A stretch of DNA of 43,042 nucleotides from Clostridia bacterium (lineage in GTDB: Bacteria; Bacillota; Clostridia; Christensenellales; Aristaeellaceae). This document shows, one piece after another, positions 15,208 to 23,800 of the stretch. The notes under the pieces are model-generated. The model saw only the letters and a program-made list of their open reading frames with translations, did not search any database and was not told where the DNA came from. The stretch covers positions 1-43,042 of the forward strand of contig JAGAAC010000091.1 in assembly GCA_017615475.1 (NCBI GenBank). The letters are read 5' to 3'. Positions within the stretch are counted from its first letter, which is position 1. Each line of letters begins with the position of its first letter. Both the position numbers and the translations under genes were made by a program.

Positions 15208-15900
15208 ATGTACTGTGTATATTGCGGGGTGAAGCTGCAGGACGGGGCGAAGGAATGCCCGCTGTGCCGGACGCCTGTGATGATTGCCGGGGAACGGGAA
15301 ACGGCGGAACAGTCTTCGTATTCCGACCGGCTGCCGGAAGAGGAAAAGCGGGGAAGAGGCCTGCTGGTCTGGATGCTGACGGCGGTGATGATCGCCGCCG
15401 GACTGAGCAGCCTGATCGTCTGCCTGAATACTGTCGGGGAGGCCTCCTGGTCCGGATATGTGATGATGGGCGGGGCACTGGCCTGGATTGTACTGCTGTT
15501 TCCGCTGCTGTTCCGCCGGTTCCGGCCGATGATTTTCCTGCCGATTGATTTCATCTGCCTGGCGGGCTTCCTGCTGTATGTGTGCCTGAAGAACCGGGAA
15601 AGCTGGTTCCTGTCTTTCGCGTTCCCGGTGACCGGAATCGCGTGTGTACTGACGCTGCTGGGTGTGACCATCTTCCGGTATATCCGGAAAGGGCGGCTGC
15701 GGCTGCTGGGCCTGTACCTGATGCTGATCGGCTGCTCGTTTATGCTGGTTGAGTTTTTCCAGAGCATCACCTTCGGGTCACCAATGTGGGTATGGTCGCT
15801 GTACTGCGTATGCGGCTTCGGCGCACTGGGATTGTTCCTTTTCATTGCCACGCTGATCCCGCCGCTGCACGCGCATCTGCGGAAAACCTTTTTCTTCTGA
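15208..15900 (+). CDS. Zinc-ribbon membrane protein with six transmembrane helices (DUF6320-like)
   Basis: 230 residues. The N-terminus is a zinc ribbon: MYCVYCGVKL and ECPLCRTPV give CxxC...CxxC at residues about 3-6 and 17-20. After a charged linker come six predicted membrane helices (near 52-73, 80-97, 107-126, 131-150, 163-180 and 190-212) and a short cytoplasmic tail ending KTFFF. I chose the ATG at 15208 because the ribbon begins there and AAAGGATG precedes it; the upstream in-frame extension is just the AT-rich tract. It follows the acyltransferase on the same strand, an arrangement I recall from other Clostridia. The function is unknown; it may anchor or assist the acyltransferase at the membrane. 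Confidence 0.8.
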   Translation: MYCVYCGVKLQDGAKECPLCRTPVMIAGERETAEQSSYSDRLPEEEKRGRGLLVWMLTAVMIAAGLSSLIVCLNTVGEASWSGYVMMGGALAWIVLLFPLLFRRFRPMIFLPIDFICLAGFLLYVCLKNRESWFLSFAFPVTGIACVLTLLGVTIFRYIRKGRLRLLGLYLMLIGCSFMLVEFFQSITFGSPMWVWSLYCVCGFGALGLFLFIATLIPPLHAHLRKTFFF

Positions 15901-15915
15901 ATACTGAACTCAAAA

Positions 15916-15952
15916 AACGAACGGAACAAAAAAACGGTTCCGTTCGTTTATT
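15916..15952 (+). terminator. Terminator after the zinc-ribbon membrane gene
   Basis: AACGAACGGAAC (15916-15927) pairs perfectly with GTTCCGTTCGTT (15937-15948) and is followed by TATTTAT. It separates this unit from the eight-gene operon that begins at 15998. Confidence 0.8.
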
Positions 15953-15997
15953 TATATACAGGACGGACAAAAAGCCCGTCCGGAGGAGGAAGCTGTT

Positions 15998-18514
15998 TTG
16001 AGTATCAGGATCAGGAAAGCGATACTTCTGCTGCTTGCGGCCTGCTTTATTTTTTTATGCGCTGCAGGCACCGCGGAATCCATGCATGAGGAAAAGGGAA
16101 GCCCGGACTTCGACATGGATGTGACCGTCGGATATGATGGAATGATGACTTACGGCAAAGCGATGCCTGTGAGGGTCAGAATACGCAATTTCGGCGATGA
16201 CCTGGAGGGTACCCTGGGGGTCAATGCCTATGTGAGCAAGAAGGAATATGACCGCTACGAGGCGGATATCTCTGTTCCCGCAGGCTCACAGAGGGAATTT
16301 ACCCTATATGTGTCGGTATATACCCGCCAGGATGTTTATACCGCCGAACTGATCAGGGACGGGGAAGTGATCTGCACCGGGAACGGGAAAGCGAAAACGC
16401 TGGTCAACCCTTCATCCATGCTGATCGGTGTGCTCAGCACGCGTCCCCAGAACCTGAACAACCTGAACATTGACCGGGACAATGACACGCTGGCCCGCTT
16501 TGAGCAGTGGAAGACGATCCCGCTTACCGCGGACACCTTTCCGGAAGAGCTGCGCGCGCTGAAGAGTTTCGGCATGCTGGTCATTGATGATATTGATCCG
16601 GCTTCCTTATCACGGAAACAGCAGGAAGCGATGGATGAATGGCTGCAGCACGGGGGTATCCTGCTATGCGGCGGCGGATCAAACGCCGGACGGACGATTC
16701 CGTTTTTCAGCAGCTATACCGGCCTGACGCTTGAAAGCATGACAACCTCTGAAAGCGTGACGGACGGCCTGGAAAAGCTGCTGGGCCGGGGAATAACCGG
16801 GAAACGGATATCCGTTCCGCTGGCTGAATACAGCGGAGAACCGCTGGCGCGTGACGGTGAAGACCACGGACTGGTTTACCGTGCCGCGGCCGGAAAAGGA
16901 CGGATTTATACCGCTGCTTTCGAGATGGGAGAACCCCGCCTGAACAGCGAGAACCTGATGCACTATTTCTGGCAGCAGCTTCTGGTTGAACAGGATCAGG
17001 ATCTCTACTCTGCCGCCATGTATTCCGGTTCGGATGAACCTTCCGCCGGAACGGTGTTTGTGGGTTATTCAGTGACGATCCGTGCCCGGAGCCTACTGAC
17101 TGTCGGACTGATTATCGTGGCGGGTGTCCTGGTGCTTTGCTGCCTGTGCTGGTGGATCCTGAAAAAGAAGGACCTGCGGCAGTGGATGTGGGCAGCGGTT
17201 CCGCTGTTCTCCATCCTGGCGGCGGTGGGCATCCTGCTGCTTTCATCCGGCGCGGAAACCAACCGTCCCCTGGCGGTTGTCTCCGAAAACATGGTACAGG
17301 ATGACTCCGGGATCATTACAAGCTATACAGGCATTAACGCCGCAGCACCGTTCTACGGCAGGCACAGTTTCAGCATGGACGGAAGCGATCTGAAGGCGCG
17401 CATATATGACTATGTGGATTATGACGAAGATGAAGATGACAGCCGCCGGCATGAACCGACTAACCTGAGGATGTGCTACACCGCGGGCGGAGAAAGCGTT
17501 GTAACCGCTGAAAGCAGCCATGCCTGGCAGGGGATTGCCCTGGAAACGGAAAGGGATCCGGGAATCCATGGAAAGATCGAAGGAGAAGCGTGGATGGCGG
17601 AGGACGGTCTTCACGCGGAAATCATAAACGGAACGGATCTGAACCTGGCAGAAGGCTACCTGATTACCTCATACGGCTTCAGCACAGTGAAAGAGCTTGC
17701 ACCGGGAGAAAAAACAGATGTGCTCCTGACCCGGACAGATAAGAAATACAATCAGGATTACGAGGTGGAGGAGGGCGTTCTGTACAGGAACAGCCGGACC
17801 CTCTATGAAATCATTTCCGCGGCATCGGCTGTCAAGCCGGCCGGCGCGCAGCTTTCCGCAGAAGAGAAAGAGGATAAAAACCAGCTTTATGATATGGTCA
17901 GCAGCGCGGCTGATGTGGTGCGGCAGGCGCAGGGAAACAGCGGATATCGCAACTATGAAAGCGCCGTTTTCCTGTACTGTGTGAAACCCGCCGGCGTACA
18001 GGCGCCGGAGCTGAAAGTGGACGGGAAGACCGTGGAAAGGCAAAGAAACGTATCCCTGCTGACAGCAAGCATTCCTTTCAGCGCTGTGGGACGAACCGGC
18101 ATGGTCTTCCGCAGCCCGGGCATGGACAGGCCTGTCTGCGTGGATACGGATGATAACCTGATGCCGATCCCGGGATCCGGGTATGATGATCCCCGGACGG
18201 ATTCCTACCATGTCCTGAGCGGTAATCCCACCTTCCTGTACAGACCTGAAGGATTGGAAGGCGCAAAAGTGAGCGCACTGCGCGTGGTGCTGGACGCCTG
18301 GTATTCGGAGCAGGCGAAGGTTTATGTCCTGGACGCGGAAAAACAGGTGTGGAAAGAAATCCAGCTGAACGAAGACATTCAGAATCCGGAACGGTACCTG
18401 GATGAGCAGGGCCGGCTGTATGTGCAGTTCCGGTCGGACAGTATGGACATGTACTCGGATATTCCCACACCGATGATCAGTCTGGAAGGGAGGCTGGAAC
18501 ATGCTGAAAATTGA
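15998..18514 (+). CDS. Exported membrane protein heading the ABC/MoxR/VWA operon
   Basis: 838 residues. A signal peptide covers residues 1-27 (hydrophobic LLLLAACFIFLCAAG). An extracytoplasmic beta-rich region comes next, followed by a segment (about 140-320) resembling glutamine-amidotransferase-like folds (MLVIDDIDP, HGGILLCGGGS). Two membrane helices lie near 366-390 and 400-420, and a second large domain outside the membrane follows. I do not recognise the family firmly; it resembles auxiliary proteins of ABC-2 systems. The start is TTG at 15998 with GGAGGAGG 8-15 nt upstream. A small hairpin (GGACGG/CCGTCC) lies just before that site and could affect initiation. The gene overlaps the ABC ATPase gene by 14 nt, so the two are translationally coupled. 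Confidence 0.75.
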   Translation: MSIRIRKAILLLLAACFIFLCAAGTAESMHEEKGSPDFDMDVTVGYDGMMTYGKAMPVRVRIRNFGDDLEGTLGVNAYVSKKEYDRYEADISVPAGSQREFTLYVSVYTRQDVYTAELIRDGEVICTGNGKAKTLVNPSSMLIGVLSTRPQNLNNLNIDRDNDTLARFEQWKTIPLTADTFPEELRALKSFGMLVIDDIDPASLSRKQQEAMDEWLQHGGILLCGGGSNAGRTIPFFSSYTGLTLESMTTSESVTDGLEKLLGRGITGKRISVPLAEYSGEPLARDGEDHGLVYRAAAGKGRIYTAAFEMGEPRLNSENLMHYFWQQLLVEQDQDLYSAAMYSGSDEPSAGTVFVGYSVTIRARSLLTVGLIIVAGVLVLCCLCWWILKKKDLRQWMWAAVPLFSILAAVGILLLSSGAETNRPLAVVSENMVQDDSGIITSYTGINAAAPFYGRHSFSMDGSDLKARIYDYVDYDEDEDDSRRHEPTNLRMCYTAGGESVVTAESSHAWQGIALETERDPGIHGKIEGEAWMAEDGLHAEIINGTDLNLAEGYLITSYGFSTVKELAPGEKTDVLLTRTDKKYNQDYEVEEGVLYRNSRTLYEIISAASAVKPAGAQLSAEEKEDKNQLYDMVSSAADVVRQAQGNSGYRNYESAVFLYCVKPAGVQAPELKVDGKTVERQRNVSLLTASIPFSAVGRTGMVFRSPGMDRPVCVDTDDNLMPIPGSGYDDPRTDSYHVLSGNPTFLYRPEGLEGAKVSALRVVLDAWYSEQAKVYVLDAEKQVWKEIQLNEDIQNPERYLDEQGRLYVQFRSDSMDMYSDIPTPMISLEGRLEHAEN

Positions 18515-19439
18515 CCATCTTTGCAAGAATTACGGCAGTTTTCCCGCCCTGCGGGATTTAAGCCTGGAAATTCCGGACGGAGCGCTGCACGGCTTTGTGG
18601 GCCCTAACGGCGCCGGGAAGACCACCACCATGCGGATTCTTGCCACGCTGATGAAGCCCACTTCCGGAACAGCCTTTGTGGATGAAACGGACGTGGTTAA
18701 GGAAGGACAGAAAGCACGGAAACTGGTCGGATATATGCCGGATTTCTTCGGTGTGTATGACAGCCTGAAGTGCTGGGAATACCTGGATTTTTACGCCCGC
18801 TGCTACCGGATCGGCGCGGCTGAACGGAAGCGGATGACAAGACAGCTGCTGGAACTGGTGCAGCTGGAAGAAAAAGAAAACGAATATGTGGACGCACTTT
18901 CCCGGGGTATGAAACAACGGCTCTGCCTGGCGAGAAGCCTGATCCATGACCCGAAGCTGCTGATTCTTGACGAACCGGCATCCGGCATGGATCCGCGAGC
19001 CAGAGCGGAGATGAAAGGCATTCTCCGCACCCTGCGGGAAATGGGGAAAACGGTGCTGATCTCCTCCCACATCCTGCCGGAACTGGCGGAAATGTGTGAC
19101 AGCCTGACGATCCTGGATCACGGGCAGCTGGTGTTCTCCGGAAGCGTGGAAGCGCTGTCCGACCGGATGAACGGCAACGCGCCGCTGGATATCCGGCTGA
19201 CGGAGGGATGCGGCGAGGAAAACGTGGAATCGGCTGTCCGCTGCCTGAAGGAACTGCCTTCCGTTACGGAAATCATGAAAGAAGAACCTTATCTGCTTCG
19301 GGTGCGGCTGACGGAAGGCGAGGACTGCAGTCCGGAAGTACTCCGGCAGCTGGTGCTGAAGGGCGTACCGGTGTGTGATTTCCACCGGGCTCCGATGAAC
19401 CTGGAAAAGGTGTTTATGGAGGTGACACAGGGTGCTTAA
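18501..19439 (+). CDS. ABC transporter ATP-binding protein (ABC-2 type)
   Basis: 312 residues. Walker A GPNGAGKTTT (about 34-43), signature LSRGMKQRL near 133-141 and Walker B LLILDEPASGMD near 152-163 are all intact, and the switch histidine is in SSHILPE. It energises the permease encoded next. The C-terminal ~100 residues form the accessory domain common in drug- and lipid-type ABC-2 exporters. The frame overlaps the preceding gene by 14 nt and the following by 8 nt, so the three products are probably made in fixed ratio. The transported substrate is unknown. Confidence 0.93.
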   Translation: MLKIDHLCKNYGSFPALRDLSLEIPDGALHGFVGPNGAGKTTTMRILATLMKPTSGTAFVDETDVVKEGQKARKLVGYMPDFFGVYDSLKCWEYLDFYARCYRIGAAERKRMTRQLLELVQLEEKENEYVDALSRGMKQRLCLARSLIHDPKLLILDEPASGMDPRARAEMKGILRTLREMGKTVLISSHILPELAEMCDSLTILDHGQLVFSGSVEALSDRMNGNAPLDIRLTEGCGEENVESAVRCLKELPSVTEIMKEEPYLLRVRLTEGEDCSPEVLRQLVLKGVPVCDFHRAPMNLEKVFMEVTQGA

Positions 19440-20340
19440 TCCGATTCTGGCTTTTTCGGCGACACGCCGCATGCGTTCCTTCCGGACCATGCTGATTGTG
19501 ATCGCCTATATGGCGGTTCTGCTGGTGATCGCCCTGGCGTTCCTCAATCCCTTTATCCGGGATACACTGGGCCTGGATGACATGATCAGGGGCGTGGAAT
19601 GTTATCTGTTCCTGCTGGCGGCCCAGTTCGGGCTGCTGATCCTGATCGCGCCGGCCATGACTTCCGCCTCCATTGCGGGAGAGCGGGAACGGCAGACGAT
19701 GGAGCTGCTGCTGGTGACAAATACCGGCTCATTCCGAATTGTGCTCGGCAAGGCGCTGGAAAGCTTCGCGGTACTCGCACTGCTGATTATCTGCGGACTG
19801 CCGGTGATGAGCCTTTGCCTGCTGACAGGCGGCATTACCCTGATGCAGATCCTGATGGGTGAACTTTTCCTGCTGGCGGTGGCTTTCGCGTGCGTTTCCG
19901 TAGGCGTGTTCTGCTCCTCCATTGCGCGGAGCACCGTGCTCAGCGGCGTGATGAGTTATCTGGTTATCCTGCTTATCGGCGCGGTAACAACGCTGCCTGT
20001 CCTGCTTGGCTATCCCCAACGGATTACAAACGTGCTTTATGACAGCACGGAGTACGCGGCGCTGACCGCGGCAGGGGCAAGAGCCATGATTTCGCCGCTC
20101 CTGTACGCGAATCCGGGTTTCGGCCTGCTTTCCCTGGTACAGGATCAGATGCATGTGTTCGGTACGCGTGCGGAAGACCGGGGCTGGGGACGGATCTATG
20201 CCACCTGGCTCATGGCCGACCGGGCAGGATGGTTTTTCAACGCGGCTGCCTGCGTGATTGCCATGCTGGTTATCTCGGTGATCCTGCTGGGACTGGCTTC
20301 CCTGGCGGTCCGCAAAGGAAACAAGGTTATTAAGAATTAA
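19432..20340 (+). CDS. ABC-2 type transporter permease
   Basis: 302 residues with six predicted membrane helices (near 19-40, 57-78, 105-125, 138-158, 165-188 and 270-292). SASIAGERERQTMELLLV after helix 2 is the typical coupling segment of ABC-2 permeases. The start is GTG at 19432, preceded by GGAGGTGA inside the ATPase gene. The last codons (KVIKN, TAA) fall in a run GTTATTAAGAATTAAGAATC that resembles the AT-rich junction tracts. It pairs with the ATPase to move an unknown substrate across the membrane. Confidence 0.9.
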   Translation: MLNPILAFSATRRMRSFRTMLIVIAYMAVLLVIALAFLNPFIRDTLGLDDMIRGVECYLFLLAAQFGLLILIAPAMTSASIAGERERQTMELLLVTNTGSFRIVLGKALESFAVLALLIICGLPVMSLCLLTGGITLMQILMGELFLLAVAFACVSVGVFCSSIARSTVLSGVMSYLVILLIGAVTTLPVLLGYPQRITNVLYDSTEYAALTAAGARAMISPLLYANPGFGLLSLVQDQMHVFGTRAEDRGWGRIYATWLMADRAGWFFNAAACVIAMLVISVILLGLASLAVRKGNKVIKN

Positions 20341-20363
20341 GAATCATGAACGATACTTGGTGA

Positions 20364-21794
20364 ATGATGAACAGTGAATTGAAGCAGGCCTTAAGGCCGG
20401 TGAAACTGAAAATACGCCGGAACCGCTTCCTTCGAGGCGCTGTGACCGGACTGGCCGCGGGACTCGGGACCGCGGTTCTGCTGCAGGCGGTATCATTTTT
20501 CGTACCGGTTCCCGACAGGGGACTGTGGGCAGCCGCCGCCGGTACGGCAGTGCTGCTGCTTGCGGCGGCGGGGAATGCCCTGCGGCCGGTCAGGAACAGC
20601 ACAGCAGCCGAGACGGCAGATGCCTGCGGCCTTCAGGAACGTGTAATTACGGCCCTGGAAGGGGAGACTACGGTATCCGGAAGCACGGAAGACATTGTTT
20701 TACTGCAGCGAAAAGATGCCTGCGCTGCGCTTGAAAGGCTGGATGTGAAACAGATCCGTCCCGGCAGTGTGAAAAAGCAGCTGCTGGCCGCGCTGGGATG
20801 TGTGCTGCTGCTTGGAATACTGCTGCTGATTCCCAGCCCGCGGGATCCGGAAGCCGCGGCCAGGAAGGCCCTGAACCGGACCCTGCAGGAAGGACGGGAT
20901 GCGATTACCCGGGCGGCGGAAGCGGATGAAGAGCACCTGACGGAAGAGGAAAAGAGCGAACTGCGGAAAATCACCGGCGACCTGAAAAGGGAACTGGAAC
21001 AGAGCCGGGACGAGGCGGACGCACTGGTGGCTCTGGACAGGGCTGAACAGCGGCTTGAAAATATGCGGAAACAGACAGCGGGAGATGCCGCGGCAGCCGC
21101 GGAAGGCATGAACGGAAACGGAGAAAGCCGGACGGCCGAAAGCGGAGAAAAAAGCGGTTCAGAAACAGAAGGCGCTGAAAATGCTTCCGGACAAGCCGGT
21201 GAGCAGGGAACGTCATCCGGCAGCGCGGGAATGACTTCCGAACAGATGAAGACCCTGCAGGCGCTTTCCAACCTGAAAGGCGCCGTTAATCCTTCTTCCT
21301 CCGGCCAGGGAACAGACATGAAGGGAGAAGCCGGAGGCCAGGGATCCGGAGAAGGACAGGACAGAAAAGGACAAACCGGAAAAGGCATGACCGGCTCAAA
21401 CGGAAACGGTGAAAGCGACCAGGCCGGGTCAGGCGCCGGAGAGGGTTCCACCAACGAGGAACAAAAGGGAAACAGCCAGAACGGCGGTTCCCATACAGAG
21501 GGCTCCAGGGGACCTCAATACAAGGAAGAACAATATGAAACCATTTACGATCCTGAAAGGACCGAAAGATCCCTTGAGGATGTGATGACGGCCCAGGACC
21601 GGCTGGGAGACGATGGATCCGTCCAGCTGGAAACGGGTTCCGGACGGGGAAACGCCGGCGGGAATGTGCCCTGGAATGAAGTGCTGAACGATTACGCCGA
21701 AACGGAAGCCCGGGCCGCCGACAGGGAAAACCTGACGGTTCAGGAACGGCAGTGGGTAAACAATTACTTTACGCTCCTTACAGAGCAGCGATAA
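20364..21794 (+). CDS. Membrane protein with coiled coil and Gly/Ser/Glu-rich linker (DUF4175-like)
   Basis: 476 residues. Two membrane helices lie near residues 24-45 and 52-70 and a third near 138-157. A charged helical, probably coiled-coil, region covers about 160-240. It is followed by about 140 residues of low complexity rich in G, S, E, N and Q (about 240-385), then a short structured end with QYETIYDPERTERSLEDVM. This layout recalls DUF4175 proteins, which also occur beside MoxR/VWA genes, but the match is only by pattern. The start is unsure: ATG at 20364 or 20367, with a poor ribosome-binding site in an AT-rich tract. It sits between the ABC transporter and MoxR and may bridge the two machines. 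Confidence 0.7.
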   Translation: MMNSELKQALRPVKLKIRRNRFLRGAVTGLAAGLGTAVLLQAVSFFVPVPDRGLWAAAAGTAVLLLAAAGNALRPVRNSTAAETADACGLQERVITALEGETTVSGSTEDIVLLQRKDACAALERLDVKQIRPGSVKKQLLAALGCVLLLGILLLIPSPRDPEAAARKALNRTLQEGRDAITRAAEADEEHLTEEEKSELRKITGDLKRELEQSRDEADALVALDRAEQRLENMRKQTAGDAAAAAEGMNGNGESRTAESGEKSGSETEGAENASGQAGEQGTSSGSAGMTSEQMKTLQALSNLKGAVNPSSSGQGTDMKGEAGGQGSGEGQDRKGQTGKGMTGSNGNGESDQAGSGAGEGSTNEEQKGNSQNGGSHTEGSRGPQYKEEQYETIYDPERTERSLEDVMTAQDRLGDDGSVQLETGSGRGNAGGNVPWNEVLNDYAETEARAADRENLTVQERQWVNNYFTLLTEQR

Positions 21795-21824
21795 AAAGAA
21801 TAATACAGAACGGAAGGCAAGAAC

Positions 21825-22808
21825 ATGAGTGAACAGATCAAAGCCGTGGAACAATTCGCGGAACAGTATGAACAGATCCGGACAGAGATCGCGAAGGAAA
21901 TGATCGGGCAGGCAGAGGTGGTGGAACACCTGCTGCTGGCTGTGATCGCCGGAGGCAATGTGCTGCTGGAGGGCGTGCCCGGACTGGGCAAAACCCACCT
22001 GGTACGGGTGCTGGGCAAGGTGCTTGACCTGCCGTTCTCCCGTATTCAGTTCACACCCGACCTGATGCCCGCGGATATTACGGGTACGAATATCCTGGTG
22101 CGTACGGAAGAAGGAAATGCTTTCCGCTTCCAGGAGGGCCCGCTTTTCTCCTCCATCGTCCTGGCGGACGAAATCAACCGTGCCACACCCAAGACACAGG
22201 CGGCCCTGCTGGAAGCCATGCAGGAGCATTCCGTGACGGTGGCCGGGGAAACACGCAGGCTGCCGGAACCTTACTTTGTACTGGCAACCCAGAACCCGGT
22301 GGAGCAGGAAGGCACCTATCCGCTGCCGGAAGCGCAGCTGGACCGTTTCCTGTTCAAGGTGCTTGTGCCGTTCCCGACACTGGAGGAACTTGGCGCGATT
22401 GTCGACCTGACGGTGAAGGACGGAGGCAGCGAGGCGAAGAAGGTGATCGGCGCTGAGGAACTGCTGGCCATGCGCGCGGCAGCCCGGAGTGTTCCGATTG
22501 CTGCGAGCGTGCAGGAATACGCTCTCCGGCTGGTGCTTGCCACGCATCCGGAAAGCGCTGAAGCACCGGAAACAGCCAGGAAATACCTGCGCTTCGGCGC
22601 CAGCCCCCGGGCGGCGCAGGCGCTGCTTTCCGCGGCACGGGTCCGCGCACTGGCGAAAGGCCGGTTCAATGTGGCTTATGAAGATATCCGCTTTGCGGCA
22701 CCCGCCTGCCTGCGGCACCGTGCTGCGCTGAACTTTGAGGCGGTGACTGCCGGAAAGGACATGGAATCCGTCCTGACGGATATCCTTGCGGCGGTGGCGG
22801 AAAAGTAA
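21825..22808 (+). CDS. MoxR family AAA+ ATPase
   Basis: 327 residues, the normal MoxR size. Walker A GVPGLGKTHLVR is near residues 49-60, Walker B LADEINRATPKTQAALLEAM near 113-132, sensor 1 ATQNPVEQEGTYPLPEAQLD near 152-171, and the C-terminal lid domain is complete. MoxR proteins act as chaperone-like ATPases on VWA-domain proteins encoded nearby, inserting metals or activating complexes. The DUF58 and two VWA genes that follow fit that role. The gene lies 30 nt after the DUF4175-like gene with GGAAGGCAAG before the ATG. Confidence 0.95.
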   Translation: MSEQIKAVEQFAEQYEQIRTEIAKEMIGQAEVVEHLLLAVIAGGNVLLEGVPGLGKTHLVRVLGKVLDLPFSRIQFTPDLMPADITGTNILVRTEEGNAFRFQEGPLFSSIVLADEINRATPKTQAALLEAMQEHSVTVAGETRRLPEPYFVLATQNPVEQEGTYPLPEAQLDRFLFKVLVPFPTLEELGAIVDLTVKDGGSEAKKVIGAEELLAMRAAARSVPIAASVQEYALRLVLATHPESAEAPETARKYLRFGASPRAAQALLSAARVRALAKGRFNVAYEDIRFAAPACLRHRAALNFEAVTAGKDMESVLTDILAAVAEK

Positions 22809-22862
22809 ATTCATAATTCACAATTCATCATTGTGCGATGTTACGGAGAAAGAATAGGTCAG

Positions 22863-23714
22863 ATGTTAACAGATAAATTTCTCTCCCGGCTGGATACACT
22901 GGCTCTGGCCATGCGCGGCAAGGCGCAGGGGGGAGCGGGCGGCAGCCGCAGATCCCGGCAGACAGGTTCCTCAGCGGAGTTTTCTGATTACCGGGAGTAT
23001 ATTCCGGGGGATGATATCCGCCGGCTGGACTGGAATGCCTACGCGCGGTTTGACAAGCTGTTTCTGAAGCTGTTTATGGAGGAACAGGAATCCCAGGTTA
23101 CGCTCCTGCTGGATGCCAGTGCCTCCATGGAGGCAAAATGGGCTTCCGCCCGTTCAGCAGCGGAAGCAGTGGGCTACCTGGCCCTGACAGGCGGTGACCG
23201 GCTTTGCCTGCACTGTCTGAAGGACGGCCGGGCGGCGCGCTTTCCGCAGTTGTCCGGCCGGGCCGCTTTTCCGCGGCTGACCGGCTGGCTGGATACCTGT
23301 GTACCGGACGGGAAAACCGATACACTGACCGAAACCGTGAAACGTACAGAAGGCCTGAAGAAAGGCCTGTGTTTCCTGATTACGGACGGCTATACGGAAG
23401 ATGCCCTGAAGGAGACACTGGACTACCTGCGGTATATGCGGCAGGAAACAGCCGTGATCCATGTGCTTTCCGCCGGAGAACTCCGGCCGGAACTGGATGG
23501 CGCCCTGAGACTGACAGACAGCGAGAGCGGCGAGCATATTGACCTGATGGCAGACCGTTCCGCGCTGGATGCTTATCAGGACGCACTGAAGGCCTTCCTG
23601 AAGGATGTGCGGGAAAACTGCTCTTCCAGGGAGGCTTCCTACCTGCTGCTGGACGGCGGGGAATCCTTTGAGGACTGCTTCATTCCGCTGCTTTCACGGA
23701 GCGGGATGATTTAA
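22863..23714 (+). CDS. DUF58 domain protein
   Basis: 283 residues from the ATG at 22863. The DUF58 hallmark EFSDYREYIPGDDIRRLDWNA is split here as SDYREYIPGDD and IRRLDWNAYAR near residues 40-62, followed by the VWA-like strand VTLLLDASASM near 79-89. No membrane helix is evident, in contrast to longer DUF58 proteins. I chose this ATG because the family normally begins near LTDKFLSRLDTLAL; GGAGAAAG is 12-19 nt upstream, and an in-frame GTG at 22833 is an alternative. DUF58 proteins accompany MoxR in most genomes and are thought to form a complex with it; the exact role is not established. Confidence 0.9.
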   Translation: MLTDKFLSRLDTLALAMRGKAQGGAGGSRRSRQTGSSAEFSDYREYIPGDDIRRLDWNAYARFDKLFLKLFMEEQESQVTLLLDASASMEAKWASARSAAEAVGYLALTGGDRLCLHCLKDGRAARFPQLSGRAAFPRLTGWLDTCVPDGKTDTLTETVKRTEGLKKGLCFLITDGYTEDALKETLDYLRYMRQETAVIHVLSAGELRPELDGALRLTDSESGEHIDLMADRSALDAYQDALKAFLKDVRENCSSREASYLLLDGGESFEDCFIPLLSRSGMI

Positions 23715-23800
23715 TACATAAATCACAATTATGATCAGTCCGGAAACACGGAAAAGGTATATTCGAAAAGATAAGTATTCAGATATAAAGGTTTGAGAGA

